In this document: one piece after another, positions 1 through 9,206 of the stretch | How the letters are laid out: each line of letters opens with the position of its first letter | Position numbering within the stretch: the stretch's first letter is position 1 | Assembly: GCA_963754645.1 (NCBI GenBank) | Contig: CAVWGP010000005.1 | Span: 1 to 64,000, forward strand | Direction: 5' to 3' | DNA length: 64,000 nt | Origin: CAVWGP01 sp963754645 | GTDB lineage: Bacteria > Pseudomonadota > Alphaproteobacteria > Bin65 | Program-made: the position numbers and the translations under genes | The notes under the pieces: model-generated | Database searches by the model: none | What the model was told of the DNA's origin: nothing | The model's input: only the letters and a program-made list of their open reading frames with translations

Positions 1-1689
1 CGGCACGTGGCGGTACAGCACTTGGCGCAACAGCCATTTCGTCGTGCCGCCGCGCAGCTTGAAGCGCATCGGCAGGTGCCAGGCAAACTCCACCACGCGG
101 TGATCGATCAGCGGCACGCGCGCTTCCAATCCGAACGCCATGCTGGCGCGATCGACTTTGGCGAGAATGTCGTTCGGCAGATAGGTGAGCAGGTCGAGCA
201 GCTGCATGCGCTCGGTCGGATCGGCCAGGTTCGCCGCTTCATGCCACGCGCGCAGCGCCGGCTCCGCGCCGCCGCGAACCAGCTGCGACGGGTCCGGCCA
301 TTGGCTGACGAGGTGCCGATAGGCGCCATCGGCGTCGCGCTCGCGCAATAGGGCAGCGAGCTTGTGGGCGCGCTGTCCGGCGTGTTTCGGCCGGCGCTGC
401 TCCGGAATGGCCCGCGCGATCCGGTCCCACGCGGCCGGACGAAGCGCGCCGATCGCCGCGCCGGCGAGACGGCGCAACGGCATCGGCAGCGCGCCGATGC
501 GGCGGCCCCAGGATTGCGTAAAACGATAGCGCGAATAGCCGGCGAAGACTTCGTCGCCGCCGTCGCCCGAAAGCGCCACGGTTACGTCGCGGCGCGCCAG
601 TTGGGACACGAGCAATGTCGGGATCTGCGAGGAATCGGCAAAGGGCTCGTCGTACCACTCGGCCAGACGCGGCACGAGCGCGAGCGCCGCCGCGGCATCG
701 ACATAGAGCTCGGTGTGATCGGTGCCGAGATGGCGCGCGACCGCCTTGGCCTGGGGCGCCTCGTCGAAACCCATTTCGGCAAAGCCGATGGAGAAGGTTT
801 TGACCGGCCGATTGCTGTGCATTTGCATCAGCGCAACGACGGCCGAACTGTCGACACCGCCCGACAGGAACGCGCCGAGCGGAACATCGGCGATCATGCG
901 CCGGCTCACCGCGTCGCCGAGCAGGGCTTCGAGCCGATCCGTCGCCGCGCGATCGTCGAGATCGAACCGGCCCGCCGAACCCTCCCGGGCCACCGCCGCG
1001 CCGTCCCAGAAGCGTGTCATTCGCGGCGCGGCCGCGCCTTCGAAACTAAGAATTGTTCCCGGTTCGAGCTGGGCGACGCCGCGGAAAATCGAGTGCGGCG
1101 CCGGCACGCAGCCGAAACGAAAATAGGCGGCGAGCGAATCGCGATCGAGCACCGGACGCCACGCGGGATGCGGCGCGAAGCCCTTGGGCTGCGAGCCGAA
1201 CAGGATCGTTTCGCCCATGCGGCACCAATAGAGCGGCTTGATGCCGATCCGGTCGCGCGCCAGCCACAAGCGCCGCTCGGCGCGGTCCCACAAAGCCAGC
1301 GCGAACATGCCGATCAGCCGCCGCATCGCGGCTTCGACGCCCCACGCCTCGCAGGCCTCGACAATCACTTCGGTGTCGGAGCTGCCACGAAACGCCAGGC
1401 CGCGCGCTTGGAGTTCGGGCCGCAGCTCGGCGGCATTGTAGATCTCGCCGTTATAGACGATGACGAAACGGCCGCTCGCGGACGCCATCGGCTGGCGGCC
1501 CGTCGCAGAAAGATCGACGATCGACAGGCGCCGAAATCCCAAGGCCACGCCCGCTTCGGCATCGGCCCAGGCCTGGCCGTCATCGGGCCCGCGATGCCGC
1601 ATCGTGTCAGCCATGGCCTGAACGAGGACGGGCATGGCCTCGGGCGTGATGTCGCGCCGCAGGGACCGGAAGCCGACGAAGCCGCACAT
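1..1689 (-). CDS. asnB: Asparagine synthase (glutamine-hydrolysing), C-terminus outside the window
   Basis: Class II glutamine amidotransferase fused to an ATP-dependent synthetase domain, making asparagine or amidating a sugar or peptide precursor in the cytoplasm. The start codon is followed at once by the Cys2 nucleophile (MCGFVGF). Further family signatures are RHRGPDD, YNGEIYN and the PP-loop SGGVDSS. About 563 codons are open and run off the left edge; the family is about 600-650 residues, so only the tail is missing. It starts 17 bp after the glycosyltransferase and shares its strand. Synthetases of this type are common in capsule and exopolysaccharide clusters, so a role in modifying a surface glycan is inferred from context. 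Reading frame is clean throughout. Confidence 0.93.
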   Translation of the reverse strand, partial: MCGFVGFRSLRRDITPEAMPVLVQAMADTMRHRGPDDGQAWADAEAGVALGFRRLSIVDLSATGRQPMASASGRFVIVYNGEIYNAAELRPELQARGLAFRGSSDTEVIVEACEAWGVEAAMRRLIGMFALALWDRAERRLWLARDRIGIKPLYWCRMGETILFGSQPKGFAPHPAWRPVLDRDSLAAYFRFGCVPAPHSIFRGVAQLEPGTILSFEGAAAPRMTRFWDGAAVAREGSAGRFDLDDRAATDRLEALLGDAVSRRMIADVPLGAFLSGGVDSSAVVALMQMHSNRPVKTFSIGFAEMGFDEAPQAKAVARHLGTDHTELYVDAAAALALVPRLAEWYDEPFADSSQIPTLLVSQLARRDVTVALSGDGGDEVFAGYSRYRFTQSWGRRIGALPMPLRRLAGAAIGALRPAAWDRIARAIPEQRRPKHAGQRAHKLAALLRERDADGAYRHLVSQWPDPSQLVRGGAEPALRAWHEAANLADPTERMQLLDLLTYLPNDILAKVDRASMAFGLEARVPLIDHRVVEFAWHLPMRFKLRGGTTKWLLRQVLYRHVP

Positions 1690-1706
1690 GCCGGAGCCGC
1701 GGCGCG

Positions 1707-2966
1707 CTAGACCGAAGCCGCTTGCGCGGGCTTTGACGCGGACGCCGCAACGGCATCGTAAATCGCCGCCATGCGATGCGCGTAGGTGTGCCGCGCCCGC
1801 ACATGCCCATAGGCCGCATCGGCGATCGCGGCGCGGCGCGCGGGATCGCGGAATTGCGCCATGACGCCGGCGATATTGGAAAAATCTCGCTCCAGCGCGA
1901 TGTAGTGCGTGCCGGTTTCGAGAATGTCGTTAAAGCGCCCGGGGAACATGATCTGGACGGTCTTCGTGCCGATGGCGTCGAAATGGCGCGACGAGATGCA
2001 CTTGCTATAGACCGGCGGCCGCGGCTTGCCGGCGAAGAAGCGCTGAAAGATTTTGTCGAACGGCAGGTTTTCGTTGATCGTCAATTCGTGCCGCACCGGG
2101 CCGGCGCTGAGGATTTTCCGCAGCATGGCACGCACCGGATAGGGCAAGGCGTGCCCGAGCCGGCGCAGCGGCGAATCGTTGGCAATGACGATGCCCTTGC
2201 CTTTGAAGCGCTCGGCGATATAGGCGCGGATCGCCTCGATCGTGGCATCGTCGCGCTCGATGAACCACGATCCCGCCTCGGTCGAAACGGTCGCTTTGCA
2301 GGCGTTGAGAAACGCCGCCCAGCCGGCGCGGTCGAGCCGCGCGTCGCCGATATCGGTCTTGAGCGCGGAATCGAACGCGTGCCCGGAAAAGAATTCGTGC
2401 ATCCGGTTGCGGTCGTCGTCGCCGAGATGCGGCAGGTAGCGAACGGCGCGGACGCCGATATCGATCGGGCGCCGGGCGGCGTCGCGCTCGGGCTTGAACG
2501 CCGCCGGATTGAGGGCGTGCGGCACGGCGAGAACGCCGCGGCCCGCGAGATCGCCGAACAAATACTCGCCGGCTTCGCGCAACATCTGCGTGGCGATAAA
2601 ATCGGGCCGGATTTGGCGCAACACGGCGCGCTTGGCCGCGATCGGCGAACCCGGCAAATTCAACTCGTTGCCGACGAAACTCAGCAGCAGGCCGCGCCGC
2701 GTCGCCAGAAGCGGCGCGATCGGTTCCAAATAGATCGTAGTATCGCCGTTGGTCGAATGCAGCAGGACGACGAGTTCGGCCTCGGCCAGCTCGCGCTTGA
2801 GGCGGGTGGCAATGTCGCCGGCGCAGATATTGAGGGCGGTCGTGGCAAATTGCGGCGCCGCGGCGAAGGCCTCCAGCCAATCGTCGTAGTAGCTCAGGCG
2901 CGTCGTGTATTGCGCATAGAGAACCAGCGTGCGGATCGCTGATTCGGTCCGGCGCGGCGCGTTCAT
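1707..2966 (-). CDS. Glycosyltransferase, CgeB/family-1 like
   Basis: About 419 residues. The C-terminal third (DAIGTKTVQIMFPGRF, then a conserved acidic ALERDFSN stretch and a final helical segment with RHTYAHR) resembles the glycosyl-transferase group 1 domain found in CgeB-like proteins, which bind the nucleotide sugar. The N-terminal half is a less conserved Rossmann-like acceptor domain. I chose the ATG at 2966 because it overlaps the wecB stop by four bases (ATGA), which indicates translational coupling; an upstream extension in the same frame would run deep into wecB. It sits between an epimerase and an asparagine synthetase, which supports a role in polysaccharide assembly. Donor and acceptor sugars cannot be told from sequence. 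Confidence 0.75.
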   Translation of the reverse strand: MNAPRRTESAIRTLVLYAQYTTRLSYYDDWLEAFAAAPQFATTALNICAGDIATRLKRELAEAELVVLLHSTNGDTTIYLEPIAPLLATRRGLLLSFVGNELNLPGSPIAAKRAVLRQIRPDFIATQMLREAGEYLFGDLAGRGVLAVPHALNPAAFKPERDAARRPIDIGVRAVRYLPHLGDDDRNRMHEFFSGHAFDSALKTDIGDARLDRAGWAAFLNACKATVSTEAGSWFIERDDATIEAIRAYIAERFKGKGIVIANDSPLRRLGHALPYPVRAMLRKILSAGPVRHELTINENLPFDKIFQRFFAGKPRPPVYSKCISSRHFDAIGTKTVQIMFPGRFNDILETGTHYIALERDFSNIAGVMAQFRDPARRAAIADAAYGHVRARHTYAHRMAAIYDAVAASASKPAQAASV

Positions 2967-4006
2967 GCCGATGTCTCTTCGAGGATACGCGCCATCCGCT
3001 CGGCCGCCCGGCCGTCGCCGTAGTCGGAGATTTCGTTGCGCGGCCGATAGTCGGGCCCGCGCCACAACCGGTTCCAACCGGCCTCGACGGTTTCCACCCA
3101 CTCGGTCTCGTCGCGCAGGGTGACGCAGGGCTTGCGGTGGAAATAGGCCTCTTTTTGCAGCCCGCCCGAATCGGTCAGGACTTCGGCACAGGCCTCGAGC
3201 AAACGCGCCATGTCGAGATAACCGAGTGGCGCAATCGTCTTGATCGCGCCGAGATCGAGGCCGAAGCGTTCGATCGCGGCGCGAGTTCGCGGATGCAGCG
3301 GCAGCACGACGGCGCGTTGCCGCGCCCGCTCGCGCAGATAGTCGACGATGTCGCCGAGCGCGCGGCGATCGTCGGTGTTCTCCGCGCGATGCACGGTCGC
3401 GACGGCGAAACCTCCGGGCGCGAGCCCGAGCTTTTCAAGGATGCGCGACGCGGCGCGCGCCTTCGCCGCCGCCGCCAGCGTCGCGTCATACATCACGTCG
3501 CCGATGCGGTGGACGCCTTGCGCAATGCCCTCGCGCGCCAGGTTGGCGGCCGCGGCCCCGGTTGGACAAAACAACAGACGGCTGACGTGATCGGCGAGAA
3601 CGCGGTTGATTTCCTCGGGCATGCGGCGATTGAACGAGCGCAGCCCGGCTTCGACATGCGCCACTGGAATATGCAGCTTCGCCGCCGCGAGCGCGCCGGC
3701 GAGCGTCGAATTCGTGTCGCCATAGACCAGGACCCAATCGGGCCGCTCCGCGATCATGACGCCTTCGAGCGCTTCGAGCATACGGCCGGTCATGGCGCCG
3801 TGCGCGCCGCCGTGAATGCCGAGGTGATGGCGCGGCGCCGGAATTTCGAGTTCGGCAAAGAACACGTCCGACATGTCCGGATCGTGGTGCTGGCCGGTAT
3901 GAACCAGGATTTCGACCAGCGCGGCGGCGCGGGCCAATGCGCGGCTGACGGGCGCCGCCTTGATGAATTGTGGGCGCGCGCCGACCACGGTGAGGATGCG
4001 CTTCAC
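2963..4006 (-). CDS. wecB: UDP-N-acetylglucosamine 2-epimerase (non-hydrolysing)
   Basis: Converts UDP-GlcNAc to UDP-ManNAc, a precursor for surface polysaccharides; cytosolic. The N-terminus VGARPQFIKAAP, followed by HTGQHHD, YGDTNSTLAGA, HVEAGLRS, PEEINR and TVHRAEN, is the classic epimerase_2 series, and the C-terminal TDSGGLQKEA binds UDP. A GTG start at 4006 gives VKRILTVVGARPQ, the usual family N-terminus, with an AAGG ribosome site about 11 bases upstream; the longer TTG-initiated form would add 14 unsupported residues. First gene of a three-gene minus-strand operon (wecB, glycosyltransferase, asnB). It is divergent from the SDR gene with about 136 bp between the starts. Confidence 0.95.
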   Translation of the reverse strand: MKRILTVVGARPQFIKAAPVSRALARAAALVEILVHTGQHHDPDMSDVFFAELEIPAPRHHLGIHGGAHGAMTGRMLEALEGVMIAERPDWVLVYGDTNSTLAGALAAAKLHIPVAHVEAGLRSFNRRMPEEINRVLADHVSRLLFCPTGAAAANLAREGIAQGVHRIGDVMYDATLAAAAKARAASRILEKLGLAPGGFAVATVHRAENTDDRRALGDIVDYLRERARQRAVVLPLHPRTRAAIERFGLDLGAIKTIAPLGYLDMARLLEACAEVLTDSGGLQKEAYFHRKPCVTLRDETEWVETVEAGWNRLWRGPDYRPRNEISDYGDGRAAERMARILEETSA

Positions 4007-4142
4007 CGCCGGCCAAACCTTATGTTCGCGCCGTGAACATGGCGGCAACTATCAGCTTCGCCCGCCGAAAGTCAAGTTGCGCGCCCGCGCCCGACGATTG
4101 TATCGATACGGTATCGTCATTCCGGCAAACGGAGATCGATCG

Positions 4143-4850
4143 ATGCAAGATTTCGCCGGCAAGCGTGTCGCGATCGCCGGCGCCGCCGGCGCGCTCGGCG
4201 CCGCCGTCGCCGGCCGCTTTGCCGCCGCGGGCGCTCGGCTGATACTGTTGGACCGCGCCGGCGACGCGCTGCAGCGCCGCGCGGCGGCGCTTGGCGGAGA
4301 CCATCTAGCGATCGCGGTCGATCTGCTCAATGCCGGCGCGGTGCGGGCGGCAGCCGGCGAGATCGTCGCGGCGTGGAGCGGCATCGACGTGCTGTGCAAC
4401 CTCGCCGGCGGCTTCCGCATGGGGCCGCCGGTGCACGAAACGCCGCCCGAACTCTGGCGCGACATGCTCGACATGAACGCGACCAGCCTGCTGGCCGCCG
4501 TTTCGGCCGTCGTTCCGGTCATGCTGAAAGCCGGCGGCGGCAAGATCGTCAATGTCGGCGCCCTCGCGGCACTCTCGGGCAAGGGCCACATGGCGGCCTA
4601 CACGGCGGCCAAGAGCGCCGTCATCCGCCTGACCGAGAGCATGGCGGCCGAGCTGCGCGACAAGAACATCAACGTGAATTGCGTGCTGCCCAGCATCATC
4701 GACACGCCCGCCAACCGCGCCGACATGCCGAAGGCGGATCCGGCGAAGTGGGTATCGCCCGCGGCGCTTGCCGACGTCATCGCGTTCCTTGCGTCGGATG
4801 CGGCCCGCGCCGTGCACGGCGCCGCCATTCCTGTTGCGGGATTGAGCTGA
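4143..4850 (+). CDS. Short-chain dehydrogenase/reductase
   Basis: A 235-residue classical SDR: the glycine-rich dinucleotide motif AGAAGALG is at residues 11-18, the NLAGG motif follows, and the catalytic YTAAK is preceded by the conserved Ser region. NAD(P)-dependent oxidation or reduction of an alcohol/ketone is the family role; the substrate is unknown. The sequence INVNCVLPSIIDTPANR is typical of the 3-oxoacyl-reductase-like branch. First gene of a plus-strand group with a beta-keto acid cleavage enzyme and a TRAP-type binding protein, so it may supply or consume a beta-keto acid. The 108-bp gap to the next gene has no terminator I can see. Confidence 0.88.
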   Translation: MQDFAGKRVAIAGAAGALGAAVAGRFAAAGARLILLDRAGDALQRRAAALGGDHLAIAVDLLNAGAVRAAAGEIVAAWSGIDVLCNLAGGFRMGPPVHETPPELWRDMLDMNATSLLAAVSAVVPVMLKAGGGKIVNVGALAALSGKGHMAAYTAAKSAVIRLTESMAAELRDKNINVNCVLPSIIDTPANRADMPKADPAKWVSPAALADVIAFLASDAARAVHGAAIPVAGLS

Positions 4851-4958
4851 GGCCCGCGGCGCGTTCAAGGGTGCGTCGCCCAAATCGGGCTTGGCGCCCC
4901 CGCCGATTGATGGCAGAAGGCCGGAGTACGCACACGATCAAACGCAATGAGGGGACCC

Positions 4959-5891
4959 ATGGCCGCCGCCGACAAAGTCATCATCACGTGCGCCGTGACC
5001 GGCGCGATTCACACCCCGTCCATGTCGCCCCATCTGCCGGTGACGCCCGAGGAGATCGCCGATGCCGCCGTCGGCGCCGCCGAAGCGGGCGCCGCGATCA
5101 TCCACTTGCATGCGCGCGATCCGAAAAACGGCAAGCCCGATCAATCGCCTGAGGCTTTCATGCGCTTTCTGCCGCGCATCAAACAGGCGACCGGCGCGGT
5201 GATCAATCTCACCTCGGGCGGCGCGCCCTACATGACGGTGCAGGAACGCGTCGGCCCGGCCGCCAAGCTCAAGCCCGAAGTCGCCTCGCTCAACATGGGC
5301 TCGATGAATTTCGGCCTGTTCCCGATGCTCAACCGCTACAAGGATTTCAAGCACGATTGGGAGCGCCAGGCGCTCGAAAACAGCCGCGACCTGGTTTTCA
5401 AGAACACGTTCAAGGATATCGAGTTCATCCTGACGACGTGCCAGGAAAACGAAACGCGTTTCGAATTCGAGTGCTACGACACGTCGCACCTCTACAACCT
5501 GTCGCATTTCCTGGATCGCGGCCTGGTCAAGCCGCCGCTCTTCGTGCAGACCGTGTTCGGCATTCTCGGCGGCATCGGCCCGCATCCCGAGGACATCCTG
5601 CATATGCGGCGCACGGCGGACCGGCTGTTCGGCAACCAATACAAATGGTCCGTGCTCGGCGCCGGGCGCAACCAGATGCCGGTGGCCGCCATCGCGGCCG
5701 CCATGGGCGGCAATGTCCGCGTCGGTCTCGAAGATTCGCTATGGGACGGCCCGGGCACGCTGGCCAAATCGAACGCCGCGCAGGTCAAGCGCGTGCGCCA
5801 GATTTTGGAAGGCCTGGGTCTCAGCATCGCGACGCCGGACGAGGCGCGCCAAATTCTTTCGCTCAAGGGCGGCCACAAAGTGGCGTTCTAG
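4959..5891 (+). CDS. Beta-keto acid cleavage enzyme (BKACE, DUF849)
   Basis: Family enzymes condense a beta-keto acid with acetyl-CoA and split it into acetoacetate and a CoA ester, using a Zn ion. The metal-binding HLHARD motif and a typical N-terminus (KVIITCAVTGAIHTPS) are present, as are the conserved GGAPYMT, VFGILGGIG and VRVGLEDSLW segments. Length 310 residues is standard. I chose the ATG at 4959 because AGGGG lies just upstream; another in-frame ATG four codons earlier is possible. The neighbours (SDR before, TRAP-type binding protein after) suggest a small catabolic unit that imports an organic acid and cleaves its keto form. The precise substrate, carnitine or amino-acid derived in known relatives, is not readable. 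Confidence 0.93.
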   Translation: MAAADKVIITCAVTGAIHTPSMSPHLPVTPEEIADAAVGAAEAGAAIIHLHARDPKNGKPDQSPEAFMRFLPRIKQATGAVINLTSGGAPYMTVQERVGPAAKLKPEVASLNMGSMNFGLFPMLNRYKDFKHDWERQALENSRDLVFKNTFKDIEFILTTCQENETRFEFECYDTSHLYNLSHFLDRGLVKPPLFVQTVFGILGGIGPHPEDILHMRRTADRLFGNQYKWSVLGAGRNQMPVAAIAAAMGGNVRVGLEDSLWDGPGTLAKSNAAQVKRVRQILEGLGLSIATPDEARQILSLKGGHKVAF

Positions 5892-5955
5892 GCGCTGGAG
5901 CGCGCGCCGGCATCCTGTTACGATTCCACCTGGTTGAACGACGAGGGAGGAGATC

Positions 5956-6972
5956 GTGACGAAAGCCGTTTGGGGAATTGCGTTCAGCGCCGCCGCGGCG
6001 CTGTGCGCCGCCGCTTCCGCGCAGGACAAGATCGAGCTCAAGGCGAGCACCTTCGTGCCGCCGACGCATTGGTTCCTGACCGACGCTTACACGCCCTGGG
6101 CGGCCGAAATCGAGAAACGAACCGGCGGCAAGGTGACGGTGCGCAGCTTCGCCGGCAACTCGCCTTTCGGCAATGTCGCCAATCAGGCCGATCAAGTCGC
6201 CGCCGGCGTCACCGATATCGCCTGGGGCCTGAACGGCGTTCCCGCCGGGCGCTATCCGCGCACGCGGATCATGGAAATGCCGCTCGTCGCCGCCAATGCC
6301 AAGGCCGCGACGCGCACCATGTGGTCGATGCGCGAGACGCACCTCGCCGACGACTACAAGGGCTTCAAGCTGCTCAATCTCAATTGCGGCAACGGCCTCG
6401 GCTTCGGCTTGCGCGACAAGACGGCGACGAAGCTCGACGATCTCAAAGGCCTGCGCATCCGCTCGCCCAACAGCCAGATCCAGGCCGTTCTACAATTCAT
6501 CGGCGCCACGCCGGTCACCATGGGGCCGGGCCAGGTTTACGAAAGCCTCGAGAAAGGCACGCTCGACGGCGTGACCTCGGGCTATGACGGCGTGCGCGGC
6601 TTCAGGCTCGAAAACGTTATCAAGAACTACTACTTCGCGCAAATTTCGGTGACGTGTTTCCACGTCGTCATGAACGAAAAGAAATTTCAAAGCCTGCCCG
6701 AGGACGCGCGCAAGGCGATCGACGAAACCACCGCAGCGTGGCAGAACAGCTTTCCGGTCGAATGGGACAAGGCCGACGAACTGGCGCGCCAATCGGCCAA
6801 GGCCAAGGGCGTGGTCGAAACCAATGCCAGCGACGCCGATCGCGCCCAGTGGCGCGTCCGGCTCAAGCCGGTGATCGAGGCGCAGCTCGCCGAAATCGAA
6901 AAGGCCGGCGTCGCCAATGCGCGGGCGATCTACGACGAGATGCTGAAACGCGCGGCCGAGTTCGCGAAGTAA
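5956..6972 (+). CDS. TRAP transporter substrate-binding protein, DctP type
   Basis: Periplasmic solute receptor of 338 residues. An N-terminal signal peptide (hydrophobic AFSAAAALCAAASAQ, cleavage near residue 23) is followed by the DctP fold, including KGLRIRSPNSQIQAVLQFIGATPVTM-type core elements (in KTATKLDDLKGLRIR and GPGQVYESLEKGTLDGV) that carry the carboxylate-binding Arg. A GTG start at 5956 is preceded by GGAGGAG at good spacing. No DctQ or DctM membrane subunits lie nearby in the window, so the receptor must pair with a transporter encoded elsewhere. Same strand and 64 bp after the beta-keto acid cleavage gene, hinting that its ligand feeds that pathway. It ends 10 bp from the convergent flavoprotein gene. 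Confidence 0.9.
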   Translation: MTKAVWGIAFSAAAALCAAASAQDKIELKASTFVPPTHWFLTDAYTPWAAEIEKRTGGKVTVRSFAGNSPFGNVANQADQVAAGVTDIAWGLNGVPAGRYPRTRIMEMPLVAANAKAATRTMWSMRETHLADDYKGFKLLNLNCGNGLGFGLRDKTATKLDDLKGLRIRSPNSQIQAVLQFIGATPVTMGPGQVYESLEKGTLDGVTSGYDGVRGFRLENVIKNYYFAQISVTCFHVVMNEKKFQSLPEDARKAIDETTAAWQNSFPVEWDKADELARQSAKAKGVVETNASDADRAQWRVRLKPVIEAQLAEIEKAGVANARAIYDEMLKRAAEFAK

Positions 6973-6982
6973 TCCCGAAGCG

Positions 6983-8560
6983 TCACGCTGCGCGCGCCAG
7001 CAAGCGCTGGGCGAGCAGGTAACCCGAGCCGCCATGGACGCCGCCGCCGGGCCAGGTTGCGGCGCCCACCATGTAGAGGCCGCGGATCGGCATCGCATAG
7101 CGCGACCAGCCGCGAAGCGGCCGGCGCCAATAATTCTGGTCGAGATGGTGGCTGCCCGAGACGCAGTCGCCTGCGACCAGATTGGCGTTGTCGCGCGCGA
7201 TCTCGACCGGCGTCACGACATGCCTGGCGAGCAGGGCTTGCCGCACATTGGGCGCGTGCTCGGCGAGCAGATCGAGCAGCCGGTCGGCATAGGCTTCGGC
7301 GGCGCCGGGCCAATCGCGCGCCGCAATGGTGCCCGCGGCATCGCCCTTGATCGCGAACGGCACGGTGCGGACATGGATGCGCGCAATGTGCCGGCCGGGC
7401 GGCGCGCGGGACGGATCGACCGGCGTCGTTTGGCTGACGACGAGCAGCGGCCGCGCCGGCAGCAGGCCCGCCAAACTATCGGCGTGCGTGCGCTCGATCT
7501 CGTCGGTTGTGGCGCAAAGATGCACGTAATTGAATTCGGCCAAATCCGCTGCCGCGCGCCATTCGAGCTTGCGATCCAGCGCAAGATGCACCACGAAGGT
7601 CGCCGGCCCGTAACGATAGCGCGATGCGCGCCGCAAAAAACGCGCGGGCCAATGCTCCTCGCGCACGAGACCGCCAAACAGACTATGCGGCGACACGCCG
7701 GCGATCACGGCGCGCCGGGCGCGGACCGTTTCGCCGCCGGCTAGCTCGACGCCGATCGCCCGGCCCTGCTCGACGACAATGCGCGTCGCCGCGGCGCCGG
7801 TTCGAACGACGCCGCCCGAAATCTCCAACACCGTTCGCATGGCCTGCACAATGCGCCCGGCGCCGCCCTCGGCCACGTATAATCCGCGCATGTGCCCGGA
7901 CAGGCCGGCAACGAAGGCAAACACGGCGCCGCCTGCCACGTCGGGCCCATAGTCCATGTGATAGGCCCAGGGCACCAGCAGGCCTTTCGATTCCGGGGTG
8001 CGGAACAGGCGATCGGCGAAAGCGCGCGGCGTGGCGCGCAAGATGCGCCACAGCGCCAGCGCGTCGCCGGGGCCGGCGCTGAGGATGCGCGCCGCCTGGC
8101 GCAGCGCGGCGCCCGAGGGCAAGGCGGTGAAGAACAGCGGCAGGACATGCGGCGCCGTGCGCGCGAACAGGCCCACGATCGCGCGCCAGCCGGCCAGATC
8201 TTCGCTCGAATGGGCGGCGATCTCGCGCTCGGTTCGCTCGCGATCGGCGTATACGCGCAGCGCCCGCCCGCCGGAATAGGCGCTGGCGTAGGGATAGGGG
8301 TTGGTCAGGAATTTCAGCCCGGCCCGGTCGAAGTCCGGCTTGAAATCTCTATGGACCGGAGAGGCGGCAAACATCCCGACATTCGTCGCAAAGAGATCGT
8401 GCGTGAAGCCCGGCAAGGTGACTTCGGCGCTGCGGACGGCGCCGCCGATCTCGCGCGCCTGCTCGACGACAAGAACCCGCCATCCGACCCTGGCAAGATA
8501 GAGCGCCGTCGCCAGTGCATTGTGCCCCGACCCGATGACGATCGCGTCGTAGTCGGCCAT
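6983..8560 (-). CDS. FAD-dependent oxidoreductase, phytoene-desaturase/PYROXD2-like
   Basis: A 525-residue flavoprotein. N-terminal dinucleotide motif GSGHNALATALYLARVG ends in VVE, and the family C-terminal signature VGAATWPGGGVHG is intact. These mark the CrtI/carotenoid isomerase-like amine-oxidase superfamily. There are no carotenoid genes nearby, so carotenoid chemistry is not supported; relatives act on diverse substrates. Last gene of a tight minus-strand operon: ferritin-like protein, split TPP enzyme alpha and beta, then this gene, with a 22-bp gap. A role in oxidising the product or substrate of the TPP enzyme is an inference from position only. Confidence 0.82.
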   Translation of the reverse strand: MADYDAIVIGSGHNALATALYLARVGWRVLVVEQAREIGGAVRSAEVTLPGFTHDLFATNVGMFAASPVHRDFKPDFDRAGLKFLTNPYPYASAYSGGRALRVYADRERTEREIAAHSSEDLAGWRAIVGLFARTAPHVLPLFFTALPSGAALRQAARILSAGPGDALALWRILRATPRAFADRLFRTPESKGLLVPWAYHMDYGPDVAGGAVFAFVAGLSGHMRGLYVAEGGAGRIVQAMRTVLEISGGVVRTGAAATRIVVEQGRAIGVELAGGETVRARRAVIAGVSPHSLFGGLVREEHWPARFLRRASRYRYGPATFVVHLALDRKLEWRAAADLAEFNYVHLCATTDEIERTHADSLAGLLPARPLLVVSQTTPVDPSRAPPGRHIARIHVRTVPFAIKGDAAGTIAARDWPGAAEAYADRLLDLLAEHAPNVRQALLARHVVTPVEIARDNANLVAGDCVSGSHHLDQNYWRRPLRGWSRYAMPIRGLYMVGAATWPGGGVHGGSGYLLAQRLLARAA

Positions 8561-8582
8561 CGCTTCCCGGCTGGGCCGCCGT

Positions 8583-9203
8583 TCAGCGCAGCGAGAGCTT
8601 CACGTCGATCGCGTCTTCGCGCAGCTTGCGGCCCTCGATTTTTTCGAGGAAGCGGATGAAGCGGTATTTGTTGTCGGTTTCCTCGAGCCGCGCGTAAGCC
8701 AGCGTCGAATCGCCCTCGGATAGCTTCGTCATGGCGACGATGAAATGCGGCCCGTCGCTGGCGAAGGCGCGGCGCACCGCCTTTTCGAACGCCTCCTCGC
8801 TATCGACGCGCTGCACGCTCTTGATCCCGAGCCCGGCCGCGACATTGCCGAGATCGGCGTTGAACGCCGTCGCTGTGCGGATCTTGCCCGAGGCCTCGTA
8901 AACTTTGTTGTCGAACACGATGTGAATGAGGTTTTTCGGCTGCATCTGCCCGACGGTGGCAACGCCGTTCATGTTCATCAGCACGGCGCCGTCGCCGTCG
9001 AGGACGACGACCTTATGGCGCGGCAACGCCAGCGCCACGCCGAGACCGACCGAAGAGCCGCTGCCCAATGTCTTGAGGGCGAAATTTCCGTCGCTCGGAC
9101 GCAGCGCGTCCCACTCGACCCAGCAGCCGCCCACGGTCACGAGGACGGGCACGTTCTCGAACAGGTCGAGCACGCGCTTCAAGGCATTGACGCGGTTCAG
9201 CAT
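8583..9203 (-). CDS. Split TPP-dependent decarboxylase, beta (TPP-binding) subunit, ComE-like
   Basis: A 206-residue protein equal to the C-terminal, pyrophosphate-binding half of TPP decarboxylases. The motif GDGAVLMNMNG ending about 30 residues on with FDN is the GDG-X(~26)-N signature that holds Mg-TPP. Relatives are sulfopyruvate decarboxylase beta (ComE) and the C-terminal half of phosphonopyruvate decarboxylase. Starts 3 bp after the alpha subunit gene, so the two chains are almost surely co-translated and form one active site. The substrate is likely a 3-sulfo-, 3-phosphono- or other substituted pyruvate; I see no sulfonate or phosphonate genes around to decide. Confidence 0.85.
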   Translation of the reverse strand: MLNRVNALKRVLDLFENVPVLVTVGGCWVEWDALRPSDGNFALKTLGSGSSVGLGVALALPRHKVVVLDGDGAVLMNMNGVATVGQMQPKNLIHIVFDNKVYEASGKIRTATAFNADLGNVAAGLGIKSVQRVDSEEAFEKAVRRAFASDGPHFIVAMTKLSEGDSTLAYARLEETDNKYRFIRFLEKIEGRKLREDAIDVKLSLR

Positions 9204-9206
9204 GGC

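Noticed and set aside
6983..8560. Carotenoid biosynthesis gene
   Set aside because: The fold is CrtI-like, but no phytoene synthase or other carotenoid genes are near and the operon partners are TPP enzymes.
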